Part shown: positions 31,701 through 39,541 of the stretch, one piece after another
How the letters are laid out: every line of letters begins with the position of its first letter
Numbering within the stretch: the stretch's first letter is position 1
Assembly (NCBI GenBank): GCA_964561105.1
Contig: CAZLOH010000022.1
Location: 1 to 64,000 of the forward strand
Direction: 5' to 3'
DNA length: 64,000 nucleotides
Source: JADLHS01 sp964561105
GTDB lineage: Bacteria > Verrucomicrobiota > Verrucomicrobiia > Limisphaerales > JADLHS01
Made by a program: the position numbers and the translations under genes
Notes under the pieces: generated by a model
What the model was told of the DNA's origin: nothing
Databases searched by the model: none
Seen by the model: only the letters and a program-made list of their open reading frames with translations

Positions 31701-34700
31701 GCCCGGCAACAACCCGCTCAGCGTGGTGGGCGTGGACATTCACGGCCAGCCGGTGCCGGGTTCCAGCGGGAATGTGAACGCGACTTACAACGGCAGCAAC
31801 CCTTCCCCCGTTGGACAGGTTGTCATCAATGAGATCATGTTCAACCCGGTCGTGCCCGGAGCCGAGTTTGTCGAGCTGTACAACAACTCCAGCGCCTACA
31901 CGTTCGATCTGTCCGGCTGGCAGTTCAACGGTTTGTCCTACACCTTTCCGCCGGGTTCCTCGATTGCGCCGCACGGTTATCTCACGCTGGCCGCCAATCC
32001 CGGAGCGTTTGCCGTGGCGTATGGCGCGACCGTGCCGGTCTTTGACACCTTCAACGGCTCGCTCCAGAACAACGGCGAGACGCTGACACTGATTCAACCC
32101 GGCGTCAGCGGCGGCGCCGATGTGGTCGTCGCCAAGGTGCGCTACGAGGGCACCGCACCGTGGTCGCCCACCGCGCCCGGCTCGTCCCTTCAGTTGAAGG
32201 ATCCCCAGGAGGACAACTGGCGCGCCGGCAACTGGACCGCCGTCGCCGCCGGCAACAATGGCTATGCCTCGCCGCAATGGATCTTCGTCTCCACCAACAT
32301 TCCCGCCACCTCCAGCGCCCTTTACCTGTATCTAGGCTCGGCGGGGGACATCTACCTGGACGATTTGAGCCTCGTGGCCAGCGGCGGCGGGCCCAACTTG
32401 CTCGCCAATGCCGGTTTTGAATCGGCCTTGAGCGGCTCCTGGAATTTGACCGCCAACTTCAGTGGCTCCTTTGTCAGCGCCACGGAGAAACATTCGGGCG
32501 CCACGAGCTTGCACCTGATCGCCACCGCCGCCGGCAGCGGGGGCGGCAATTCGGTTTATCAAAACATCACTCCGGCGCTGACCCTGGGAAACAATTACAC
32601 CTTGAGCTTCTGGTATCTGCAAACCACCAACGGCGGCCCCCTCACGGTGCGGTTGTCCAACTCGGCCAACCCCGCCACCGTCAACCCGGCCCCGCCGCTG
32701 CTGTTGACCGGGACGCCGGCCACTCCCAGCCAGGCCAACAGCGTGCTCGCCTCGCTCACGCCGTTCCCGTCGCTGTGGATCAATGAAGTGCAGGCGGACA
32801 ATTTGACGGGCCTCACGAACAGCGCCGGCCAGCCCGCGCCCTGGATCGAGATTTACAACCCCGGCTCCAGCGCCGTCTCGCTGAACGGCCTCTATCTCGC
32901 CAACAATTATTCCGCGCTCACACAATGGGCCTTTCCGGCGGGAGCGGTGATTAATCCCGGTGAGTTCAAGGTGATCTTTGCCGATGGTCAGACCGGCCTC
33001 TCGACGTTGGCGGAACTGCACACGAGCTTTGTCCTCGCCAGCGGCTCCGGCGGAGTGGCCTTGACCCGGTCGGCCAACTCGGAGTTGCAGGTGCTCGACT
33101 TTGTGAACTACTCCAATGTGGGCTTCGATCATTCCTACGGCTCGTTCCCGGATGGGCAAAGTTTCGACCGGCAGGAATTCGCCTATAACACCCCCGGCGA
33201 TCCCAATGACGGGACCCCCGTGGCTTCGAGCATCCAATACTCCGTCGCCGGCGCCACCTATGCCCAGAGTTTTGATGCGTTGCCGAATCCCGGCGCCAGC
33301 TCAGTCAACGCGGACAATCCCGTGACGATCAACAGCGTCACCTACTCGTTGGCGAACCCATACGACTTCGCCTTTCCGGTCATCGCGACCGGAAACGTGG
33401 GCGGGTTGGGCCTGGCGTCGCTGGCCGGCTGGTATGGTTTGGGTGTGGCCGACGCGCGCTTTGGTGCGACCGCCGGCGATCAAACCACCGGCGGCCAGAA
33501 CAGCTTCGGCCAACCCGGCAGCGCCAATCGCGCGTTGGGCTTGCTCGCCACCAGTTCAACGGGCACGACCGCGTTTGGCGCGAAGTTCATCAACCAGACG
33601 GCGCAGACGCTCAAGTATGTTACGCTCCAGGCAACCGGCGAACTCTGGCGACAATCAGACAAGGCCAAAACACTTAAATGCTATTACCTGATTGATCCCA
33701 CTGCTGCGGCGGCCTTCTCCACCAATTTCACCGCCCTGATCCCCGCGTTGAATGTCAGCTTCCCGACCGTTCCGTCGGCTACGGGCGGCGTGGCCGTGGA
33801 TGGCACGACGCCGGCCAACCAAACCAGCCTCAGCGTGAGCAACCTGGCCATCGGCGATTGGCCTCCCGGCGCGGCGCTCTGGATTGTTTGGGAGATGACG
33901 GACCCGGCCGGGAAGGCGCAGGGGTTGGCCATTGATGACTTGACGTTCTCGGCCAGTGCCACCATCGGCGCTCCCGCAAACACCCCGCCGGTGCTCACCG
34001 TGCCCGGCGCTCAGGTGCTCAACGAATTGACTCCGTTGAACGTCACCAGCACCGCCACGGATGCTGACGTGCCAGCGAACACGCTCACTTTCAGCCTGCT
34101 CAATCCGCCCAGCGGCATGACAATCAATGCTACCAGCGGTGCCATCACTTGGACACCGACCGAAGCCCAGGGTCCGACCATCAATCTCATCACGGTCAAG
34201 GTGCAGGACAATGGGGTACCACCGCTCAGTGACACCAACTCCTTCACGGTCACCGTCAACGAGGTGAACAGCGCGCCCACGTTGCCGACACAGCTCGACC
34301 GCACGATCAATGAATTCGCGACGCTGACCGTGACAAACACCGCAACGGACACCGATCTGCCAGCCAACACCCTGACTTACTCCCTGCTGACCGCGCCCAG
34401 CGGAGCGAGCATCTCAACCAGCGGCGTCATCACCTGGACGCCGACCGAAGCCCAAGGTCCGACCATCAATCTCATCACGGTCAAGGTGCAAGACAACGGA
34501 GTGCCGCCGCTCAGCGACACCAACTCCTTCACCGTCACCGTCAACGAGGTGAACAGCGCGCCCACGTTGCCGACACAGCTTGACCGCACGATCAATGAAT
34601 TCGCGACGCTGACCGTGACAAACACCGCAACGGACACCGATCTGCCAGCCAACACCCTGACTTACTCCCTGCTGACCGCGCCCAGCGGAGCNNNNNNNNN

Positions 34701-36150
34701 NNNNNNNNNNNNNNNNNNNNNNNNNNNNNNNNNNNNNNNNNNNNNNNNNNNNNNNNNNNNNNNNNNNNNNNNNNNNNNNNNNNNNNNNNNNACACAGATC
34801 AACCGTACGATCAATGAATTGACGACGCTGACGGTGACGAACACCGCAACAGACACCGATCTGCCGGCCAACACCCTGACTTACTCCCTGTTGACCGCGC
34901 CCAGCGGAGCCAGCATCTCACCCAGCGGCGTCATCACCTGGACGCCGACCGAGGCCCAAGGCCCAAGCGTAAACACCTTCACAACGCGTGTCGTGGATAA
35001 CGGTTCGCCCGCTTTCAGCGACACCAACTCTTTCACCGTCACCGTCAACGAGGTGAACAGCGCGCCCACATTGCCGACACAGATCAACCGTACGATCAAT
35101 GAATTGACGACGCTGACGGTGACGAACACCGCAACAGACACCGATCTGCCGGCCAACACCCTGACTTACTCCCTGTTGACCGCGCCCAGCGGAGCCAGCA
35201 TCTCACCCAGCGGCGTCATCACCTGGACGCCGACCGAGGCCCAAGGCCCCGGCACGAACACGATTACGACGCGTGTCGTGGACAACGGCACACCGGCATT
35301 GAGCCAGACGAACAGCTTCACCGTGGTGGTCAACGAGGTGAACACGCCACCCGTCCTGACACTGCCTGCCGATGCGAGTGTCAACGCCCTGGTGCCTTAC
35401 AGTGCGGCGGCATCGGCAACGGATGCGGACCTCCCCGCAAATGCGCTTACCTTCGCGCTGGTTTCCGGCCCGACCGGACTGAGCGTTTCGACCAGTGGCG
35501 CGATCAACTGGACTCCGAGCGTCGCCCAAAGTCCGAGCACCAATATCGTGAAGATCCGTGTGACGGATTCCAACCCGCAGGCCGTCAACGCCACCGCTTT
35601 GAGCGTTACCAACAGTTTCCAGATTATCGTCATTGAAGGAAATACCCCGCCGGTGTTGGCGACGATTCCCGATACTTACGTCATTCTGGGCCAGACTTTG
35701 AGTTTCACCGCCAGTGCCACGGACAATGATCAACCACCGCAAACACTCACCTACACGCTGGATGCCGGCGCTCCGGCGAACGCCGCCATCAACCCCGCAA
35801 CGGGCGCGTTCAGTTGGACGCCGACCATCGCGCAAGTGCTGAGCACCAACCAGATCACCATCCGCGTCACCGACGATGGCACGCCGCCCTCGAGCAGTCC
35901 CCGGAGTTTCACTGCGACCGTGCTCAATCCGCCCACCGTCACGGCTACCAGTCTGGTCGGGGATACGCTCACCCTGAGTTGGCCGGGCGTGCCGGGCAAG
36001 ATGTATCGCGTCCAATACAAGAACGACCTCGCTGCGGGCACCTGGACCACGCTCGGCTCCGATCTGCTGGGCGCCGGCAGCCCGCTTTCCATCGAAGTGG
36101 ACGTCACCGCCACGCCGAAACGGTTTTATCAAATCGTGGTGCTGCCGTGA
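25702..36150 (+). CDS. giant secreted CotH / lamin-tail / Ig-repeat protein (about 3480 aa plus gap)
   Basis: Start uncertain: ATG 25702 gives a usable signal peptide (WLKRGLITVALAGLSAMTPARAQ); ATG 25636 is also in frame. Approximate domains in order: DUF1349-like, PA14, Ig-like, SbsA-like Ig, second DUF1349-like, three lamin-tail domains (ISEIMYKP, INEFLAHT, INELMYEP), a chitobiase-like strand region, a CotH kinase-like domain (about 1570-1990, GGLMEDTQTPGGDMVKEHF), further lamin-tail domains (INEIMFNP, INEVQADN), then seven or more 95-residue cadherin/He_PIG-type repeats (ITWTPTEAQGP, TNSFTVTVNEVN), and a C-terminal RVQYKNDL tail. A 100-N gap lies inside the repeats. Likely a cell-surface or exported adhesin or decoration enzyme. 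Confidence 0.85.
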   Translation: MNSKVNHPTPIEIHPTRTKAGTTVAPRPGQWLKRGLITVALAGLSAMTPARAQLAPGWSDADIGGPAQAGSAAYSAGNWTVTGGGADIWNAADQFHYAYTNSTANEVVIARVGTVEETDSWAKAGVMFRESTAAGSRFANVVITPGNGVNFQWRANTDGGCGYSQVNGIVAPIWVKLVRNGTDFSGYYGSDGTAWSPIGPSQTIPMVSAGLAGLAVTAHNDAALSTATFSSVTVSNVPAVAGPIFGVYREMWTGLDPGPGNTLDVLTNTAYNPNWPDNPNAAYTKIYTDFETGVNIGLDNYGQRVRAFVVPPVSGNYIFWISSDDSSILFVSSDESAGNKSQNAWVSAWTNSREWSKEPNQQGAPVFLEAGRRYYLEALMQQGGGGDNLAVRWQLPDGSFEEPLTATSAAGTRLIPFDGVDLLPGIYAQTTSGSAVEGTDLTLSLLVTNHSTVSYQWRLNGANLAGAAALKPFFTVSNLSVSLNNGQIYSCVVSDSAGSVTSAPVTLTVTHDATPPTVVRVSNLGSTNVQLVFSEPVELSSATTKGNYVFTNGLPVNAAALSPDNTTVSLTTAALVYGSNYTIVINNVRDRASTPNTIAANTKVSFTATYFTSQDIGNPGIASAATPVGLNGMDVVAAGSGIGGTSDQGNLQYQLRSGDFDISARVAGLSPVDVWAKAGLMARETLDPTSRFVASLTTPAMNGSLFESRTVPGSASTASGNFPANYPNTYLRLQRVGNVFNGYASYDGQTWSLLGSVNLALPSQLYVGFVVSSHNPTQTTTAQFRDQMNVAGGIIATEASPHEPLGPSARTTPIVISEIMYKPAARADLKNLEFIELYNSNPWFQDISGYRLVGGNLSYTFPANTKLAGGSFLVVAAAPADVQSVYGLSGVFGPYTGSLKSSDTLQLLDEQSAVLLTIPYADESPWPAAADGAGHSLILANPTYGEGNPRAWGISDVVGGSPGQLDAYHPSPLRNVVINEFLAHTDPPDYDYVELYNHANQAVDISGCILTDDAATNKFVVPPGTTIPARGFKMYNETALGFRLDAAGETIYFKNPDQSRYLDTVRYGDQENGVASGRWPDGARDFYRLNSKTPAAANAAPRPSDIVINELMYEPISGDDDLQYVELYNRSASAVSLAGWQLSDGISFTFPAGIVMQPGNYLVVARNAAKLRPNYSNLTVANCLGDFSGKLSHSGERIALTMPDIITSTNGLGQVTTNQIHIVVNEVTYDKGGRWGQWAAGGGSSLELTDPNSNNRLAANWADSDETQKSAWTNIETTGVLDNGANYESSILHAQIGQLDVGECLVDNIEVRSGTVGANLVTTPDFESGLGTWLLQGDHSRSSIEAGGYPGGSGQALHIRCSGHVWTGANSCQVALNANSLASGQTATLRFKARWLRGWPEALLRVNGNWLEATGRLPVPTNLGTPGSVNSRALANAGPAIYEVTHTPSLPAAGQATVVTARRHDATTVQSFTLNYRIDPATSYTTVPMKDDGTGGDAIAGDGLFSATIPGQSADTVVAFYLAATDNSSGTSRFPALVDDRAPVRECVVMFGDGNPAGSFGVYHLWITQTNVTRWSQLPNLSNEVHDGTFVTGSRVIYNMQARFAGSPYHQGFNTPDGSLCHYKWIFPDDDELLGATSYNKIHQPGNGAGDDASIQREQLANTFLRALGVPWLNRRYVVVYVNGNRRGGLMEDTQTPGGDMVKEHFPNDDGGWLYKMQPWFEFGPNPSGSYIPFDNASWCTLNSYTTTGGAKKTARYRYNYLVRRTPGSASDYSRVFSLVDAASSAGTPNYVANMENQADMENWMRVFAANHAAGNWDSFGANNAQNLYGYVGTQGTKYSLMMFDFNIVIGNSGSWGPGQNLFSVNGADPNMSAIYNEPTFRRMYWRALQELVNGPLDVANSGPLLDAKFNAFTANGVAAENPNAAIKSWLTQAHDSIAAQLAGENASSFTVNSTVTINQGVGTVTGTAPVNIKTIRINGVEYPVTWTSVTGWRVAVPLQPGNNPLSVVGVDIHGQPVPGSSGNVNATYNGSNPSPVGQVVINEIMFNPVVPGAEFVELYNNSSAYTFDLSGWQFNGLSYTFPPGSSIAPHGYLTLAANPGAFAVAYGATVPVFDTFNGSLQNNGETLTLIQPGVSGGADVVVAKVRYEGTAPWSPTAPGSSLQLKDPQEDNWRAGNWTAVAAGNNGYASPQWIFVSTNIPATSSALYLYLGSAGDIYLDDLSLVASGGGPNLLANAGFESALSGSWNLTANFSGSFVSATEKHSGATSLHLIATAAGSGGGNSVYQNITPALTLGNNYTLSFWYLQTTNGGPLTVRLSNSANPATVNPAPPLLLTGTPATPSQANSVLASLTPFPSLWINEVQADNLTGLTNSAGQPAPWIEIYNPGSSAVSLNGLYLANNYSALTQWAFPAGAVINPGEFKVIFADGQTGLSTLAELHTSFVLASGSGGVALTRSANSELQVLDFVNYSNVGFDHSYGSFPDGQSFDRQEFAYNTPGDPNDGTPVASSIQYSVAGATYAQSFDALPNPGASSVNADNPVTINSVTYSLANPYDFAFPVIATGNVGGLGLASLAGWYGLGVADARFGATAGDQTTGGQNSFGQPGSANRALGLLATSSTGTTAFGAKFINQTAQTLKYVTLQATGELWRQSDKAKTLKCYYLIDPTAAAAFSTNFTALIPALNVSFPTVPSATGGVAVDGTTPANQTSLSVSNLAIGDWPPGAALWIVWEMTDPAGKAQGLAIDDLTFSASATIGAPANTPPVLTVPGAQVLNELTPLNVTSTATDADVPANTLTFSLLNPPSGMTINATSGAITWTPTEAQGPTINLITVKVQDNGVPPLSDTNSFTVTVNEVNSAPTLPTQLDRTINEFATLTVTNTATDTDLPANTLTYSLLTAPSGASISTSGVITWTPTEAQGPTINLITVKVQDNGVPPLSDTNSFTVTVNEVNSAPTLPTQLDRTINEFATLTVTNTATDTDLPANTLTYSLLTAPSGXXXXXXXXXXXXXXXXXXXXXXXXXXXXXXXXXXTQINRTINELTTLTVTNTATDTDLPANTLTYSLLTAPSGASISPSGVITWTPTEAQGPSVNTFTTRVVDNGSPAFSDTNSFTVTVNEVNSAPTLPTQINRTINELTTLTVTNTATDTDLPANTLTYSLLTAPSGASISPSGVITWTPTEAQGPGTNTITTRVVDNGTPALSQTNSFTVVVNEVNTPPVLTLPADASVNALVPYSAAASATDADLPANALTFALVSGPTGLSVSTSGAINWTPSVAQSPSTNIVKIRVTDSNPQAVNATALSVTNSFQIIVIEGNTPPVLATIPDTYVILGQTLSFTASATDNDQPPQTLTYTLDAGAPANAAINPATGAFSWTPTIAQVLSTNQITIRVTDDGTPPSSSPRSFTATVLNPPTVTATSLVGDTLTLSWPGVPGKMYRVQYKNDLAAGTWTTLGSDLLGAGSPLSIEVDVTATPKRFYQIVVLP
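34000..35345 (+). repeat. 285-nt tandem repeats coding Ig/cadherin-like domains
   Basis: Near-identical units repeat every 285 nt (for example GTTGCCGACACAG at 34281 and 34566, and ACACAGATC at 34792 and 35077). Each encodes 95 residues of the TINEFATLTV...ITWTPTEAQGP...VTVNEVNSAPTLP type. Low divergence indicates recent duplication or gene conversion. Confidence 0.9.
34692..34791. other. assembly gap (100 N) inside tandem repeats
   Basis: Exactly 100 unknown bases, the conventional filler length. Preserving the 285-nt period between ACACAG anchors at 34573 and 34792 would require 166 nt here, or 166 plus multiples of 285. Either value keeps the reading frame. Confidence 0.95.
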
Positions 36151-36269
36151 GCGTAAACCGGTGAGCGTTTCGGACGTCACCGATTGAAGGCCGGAAACTT
36201 GCAGTCTCCCTGAAGTTTGGAGTTTGGAATTTGGAAGTTTGCCCCAGCGGTTGTCTGCCCGGGGGCGGG

Positions 36270-36920
36270 CTATTCGGGAGGAGTCGCGCGGTGGCTATTC
36301 GCACCGGCGACGTCACCGCTCGGAGGCGTCGCCAACTTGGCTTCCTCCGCCAAGCGCGGATTCTTGGCGCGTTTATTCCGGGGGAGCGGACTGATCATGA
36401 GACTGATGCCGCGCCCGACCAGCTTGGGCGCAAAGTCAGGATGCCCGAACGCCTCCAGTTCCGTAATGAATTTCTTGACCACCTCAAAACCGAACTCGGT
36501 GTGCTGCATCTCGCGACCGCGAAAACGCAACGCGACTTTCACCTTCATGTCTTCGCACAGAAAATCAATCGCATGGCCGACTTTGACCGAGAGATCGTGC
36601 GGATCAATGCGCGGGCTGAGTTGCACTTCCTTCACCGTGGAGGCGTGCTGATGTTTCTTGGATTCCTTGTCCTTTTTAGCCTGCTCGTAGCGGTACTTGC
36701 CAAAGTCCACAATCCGGCAGACCGGCGGATTGGCGGTCGCCGCGACCTCGACAAGGTCCACCCCGTGCTGCCGCGCCAGCGCCAGTGCTTCGTTCAGCGA
36801 CATGACACCCAGTTGCTTGGTGTCTATGCCGATGACGCGGACTTCGCGGGCACGGATTTTCCCGTTGATCCGGGTGAACGACGCGGGAGAGGAATTGCGT
36901 GAAGGAAAAGGGTGACTCAA
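36270..36920 (-). CDS. infC: translation initiation factor IF-3
   Basis: IF-3 binds the 30S subunit and checks the initiator codon. Both domains are present: N-terminal NGKIRAREVRVIGIDTKQLGVM...AVDLVEV-like (GVDLVEVAATANPPVCRIVDFGKYRYE), the lysine-rich linker (QAKKDKESKKHQH), and C-terminal VKEVQLSPRIDPHDLSVK, LRFRGREMQH, MISPLPRNKR. The reading frame opens at a TTG codon; an internal ATC near Arg-Ile-Asn at about residue 17 is the place where other infC genes use a rare AUU/AUC start, so the true start is unsure. The C-terminus has an extra 25-residue Ala/Pro tail. Not followed by rpmI-rplT, unlike the usual cluster. Confidence 0.95.
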   Translation of the reverse strand: MSHPFPSRNSSPASFTRINGKIRAREVRVIGIDTKQLGVMSLNEALALARQHGVDLVEVAATANPPVCRIVDFGKYRYEQAKKDKESKKHQHASTVKEVQLSPRIDPHDLSVKVGHAIDFLCEDMKVKVALRFRGREMQHTEFGFEVVKKFITELEAFGHPDFAPKLVGRGISLMISPLPRNKRAKNPRLAEEAKLATPPSGDVAGANSHRATPPE

Positions 36921-36960
36921 GACACCCTCGGCGGTTGTGACATAGTTATTTTATCGAGCT

Positions 36961-38157
36961 TCAAAAAATTGCCGGCAACACCAGCCGTTCTGACAGCGAC
37001 TTTTTACCATTAACCGCCCGGCAGGCAAGGAAAAACTCCATTACCACGCCGGGCCGGTTCGACCCAACCGTAGTCACCATGAATACCCCCGCCGCGATGA
37101 GCCAATGTGGTAGCGGTTTTCGCGCTGCGAAAACCCGCACCGCGTTCAGCGGTGCGCTGTTTGTCTCTCTCGCGCCGCTGCCCGCCGCCTTCCGACCGCA
37201 ATCGGCAACTTGAAACTTCGAACTTGAAACTTGAAACTCTTTTTCCGGTGGGGCGAGCGTCCGCGCGAGCCGCCCTGGGAGCGCCGTCGTCTCGACGGCG
37301 CGTTGCCTGGCCGTTTTCGCGACGCCGGCGGGACGCCGGCGCACCCGGGAGCGGCGCGTCCCATTCTCCACCCGATGAATCCGAAATCCGAATCCCCGAA
37401 TCCCGAAAGAAGCCCGAACTCCGAACTCCGAAACAATTCACACGAGCGAGGAAACCAGCGGAGGATGCCTCGTTACCGATGCTCATTCGGCCATCGGACT
37501 TCGGATTTCTTTCGGCCCTCGGATTTCGGTCTTCGGAATTTGCGTCTTGGTGTGGCGAGCGTCCTCGCGAGCCGGAGCAACTCCATAGTCAGAATCATGG
37601 GGTCAGAATGATGTGGCTCGAGGCGGTTGCGAAACTTCCATTTCCCCGGTCGCCGCCGACGTGAGGAGGCGGAAACCCGCGATGGCGACAAAACCCTCCG
37701 CCTCGTCACCTCGGCGGCTACGCCTGATGAAACCCCTTCCAGCCGCTGCCCTCATCATTCTGCCAAAAGTTGCGGTGGAACGGCGGCGCTTTGGAGTGCG
37801 ATGCCTTGGCATCGCTTTTGGCAGGCGACTGGTCGCCGTCAAACCACCCGCGCGCTTTCGCTTACCGCGAGCCGCTGAACGCGGCTCTGCTTGGCCGGCA
37901 AGCCGGCCAAGCGGCCAAAGCGGTGACAAGTCACCGCACTCCAAAAACAGGGCCGGCCGCGTCAACCCAAAGCCCGGGCGGATTGACCTTCGCGCTCCTC
38001 GTCCGCCTTTCAGCAGCTACCTGTTTGGGGGAAACGCTCTATCCGTGTCCATCCGTGGTTGAACTCCCGTCTTTCGGGCGATGATTCTGCCCCCATCATT
38101 CTGCCAAAGTCTGCGAGGGAACTATGCCCGGGAGCGCGAACCGGTGGCGTGACGGCA
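36961..38157. repeat. repeat-dense gene-less stretch
   Basis: Contains a TGGTAGCGGTTTTCGCGCTGC element at 37107-37195 (second copy at 39017), a GTCTCGACGGCG hairpin near 37290, TTCGGATTTCGG units at 37375-37540, an inverted copy of the GTAGCCGCCGAGGTGACGAGG palindrome at 37629-37735 and the mixed sequence GGCAAGCCGGCCAAGCGG near 37900. Many short ORFs cross it in all frames but none has a Shine-Dalgarno or recognisable domain. Confidence 0.6.
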
Positions 38158-38432
38158 CGGCTGGGCACGCCCAAGGCGATCACGGCCATGGCGCACACTT
38201 GAGCGGCGTGGGAAGCCGCGAAAGGAATTCGACTGAAAGGAGAAGGCCCGCAGGGCTGAGCGAGCGTGAGCGAGTCCACTTGGCGCGCATCCTCTGACAT
38301 CTGTTCAAGTATCGGCAGGCGTTCAACCCGGAAGTGTTCAAGCGGGAGGAAGAAAAGATGCAACGCAAGAAACGCGCGCGCCTGCAAAACACCGCCGCCG
38401 CCCTCGGCTTCAAACTCGTCCCAGCCCAATGA
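38158..38432 (+). pseudogene. C-terminal remnant of an IS110-type transposase
   Basis: RLGTPKAITAMAH, the conserved C-terminal signature of IS110/IS116/IS902 transposases, is followed after about 80 nt of GC-rich, AAGGAGAAGGCCCGCAGG-type sequence with a stop codon by LARIL, a stop, then HLFKYRQAFNPEVFKREEEKM and LGFKLVPAQ. The AMAH and LARI pieces would normally be contiguous, so a short insertion (about 38200-38282) interrupts the gene. Non-functional. Confidence 0.65.
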
Positions 38433-38477
38433 CTTACTCCGTCAGCTTATCAGGGGGCCGCGTTGACTGTAACTGAA

Positions 38478-38753
38478 TCATACGACGAACAAGGCTGCAA
38501 AACCGACGACCAAAACGCAACACCACGCCAAAAGCCATCGCGAACTAGAAACTGGCCTACGACGCAAGTGAACAAACGCAAACGCGGCGGCGACGGCTGA
38601 GGCAGCAAGTCCAGCGAACAACGCCAAACTCGCAACGATGAGACCGGACTCAAATCCGACGATAGGCACATGAACAAAACCCCAACGCAAATCGGCGACG
38701 ACGAATAACAGCACCGCCCCTACGACCGAGAGAATGAGCGCGAGTAGTCGCAT
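38478..38753 (-). CDS. small membrane protein (91 aa)
   Basis: Three hydrophobic segments can be drawn: LLALILSVVGAVLLFVV near the start, IVASLALFAGLAASAVAAAF in the middle and WLLAWCCVLVVGFAALFVV at the C-terminus, separated by a short basic loop (HLRRRPVSSSR). No convincing Shine-Dalgarno precedes ATG 38753. It lies between two transposase remnants and could be a genuine small membrane protein or a chance hydrophobic ORF. No family recognised. Confidence 0.45.
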   Translation of the reverse strand: MRLLALILSVVGAVLLFVVADLRWGFVHVPIVGFESGLIVASLALFAGLAASAVAAAFAFVHLRRRPVSSSRWLLAWCCVLVVGFAALFVV

Positions 38754-39002
38754 GGCGTGTGGATCGGCCTAGACAGTATGGCTCGTGATTGAGCCAGCGA
38801 CGGTGTTTGTTCTCCGGAGTAAACGTGGGTTGCTTCCCGCCAAGCGGGAGGCCGAGCCGCAGGTTGCGGAACTTACGTCGCCAGCAATCATAAATCGAAG
38901 CACCGACACCATGCAGACCTTCATACTCCGCCGTCCAAATTCTGTCGAGCCGCAAAGTGACGTCACGCCGGACGCGCGTGAACCGTGAAGTTTTTCCCAC
39001 CG

Positions 39003-39115
39003 CGCGATGAGCCGAGGTGGTAGCGGTTTTCGCGCTGCGAAAACCCGCACCGCGTGCAGCGGTGCGCTACTTTACTTCATCGTGCCACCCAACACTGCCC
39101 GCCGTCCGCTCCGCG
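39003..39115. repeat. TGGTAGCGGTTTTCGCGCTGC repeat, copy 2
   Basis: GTGGTAGCGGTTTTCGCGCTG is followed by CGAAAACCCGCACCGCG, giving a hairpin on the TTTTCGCGCTGCGAAAA core, then a variable tail; copy 1 at 37107 matches over about 60 nt. Interspersed with IS remnants. Confidence 0.7.
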
Positions 39116-39150
39116 CGGGCGGAGTTCTCGCAGCGCGAGAACTCCTACCC

Positions 39151-39364
39151 CCAGAGGCCGGGCCGCACGGCTTCCCGCTGGTGCGTTGTCTCCGGGCGCA
39201 CGGGCTAGGGTGCATCGTCGTCGCGCCGTCGAAGATTTCGCGCGCCGGGCAACCGGGTGAAGACCAACCGCCGCGATTCGGATCAACTGGCCCGTCTGCA
39301 TCGGGCCGGAGAACCCACGGCCATCCATGAGCCGGACCCGCAGGATGAGGCGGTGCGCAACAAG
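39151..39364 (+). pseudogene. N-terminal remnant of an IS110-type transposase
   Basis: One frame reads PEAGPHGFPLVRCLRAHGLG, then CIVVAPSKISRAG; a shift then gives NRVKTNRRDSDQLARLHRAGE and IHEPDPQDEAVRN. This is the RuvC-like N-terminal region of IS110-family transposases (VAPSLIP, VKTDRRD, LARLxRAGEL). Frameshifted and truncated. It lies downstream of the C-terminal remnant at 38158, so the two are rearranged or come from different copies. Confidence 0.7.
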
Positions 39365-39541
39365 GCTGAACCTTGAACCCAATGCGCTTCGCGCGAAGCG
39401 CCGTGGGTGCAGGCCACGCCTGCCACCGGACCTGGTAGCAGCCCGGCACGCCCGGGCACTGCCCAAGCCAACGGGCGTTCATCCACCGTGCTACTCAAGT
39501 TCAGACCCGGTCATTCCGCCCGGCCAATACTTTGGTCTCGC

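Noticed and set aside
28507..32277. 1256-codon minus-strand ORF across the CotH gene
   Set aside because: Shadow frame of the giant + strand protein, which has clear domains throughout; composition (Ala/Gly/Arg/His) is typical of antisense high-GC frames.
37231..38084. Several short + strand ORFs upstream of infC
   Set aside because: All consist of translated dispersed repeats (for example GERPREP, NPKSESPNP); no start signals or domains.
39072..39482. Minus-strand ORF with a Trp/Cys/Pro-rich product
   Set aside because: It is antisense to IS110 transposase remnants read on the + strand, which explain the sequence better.
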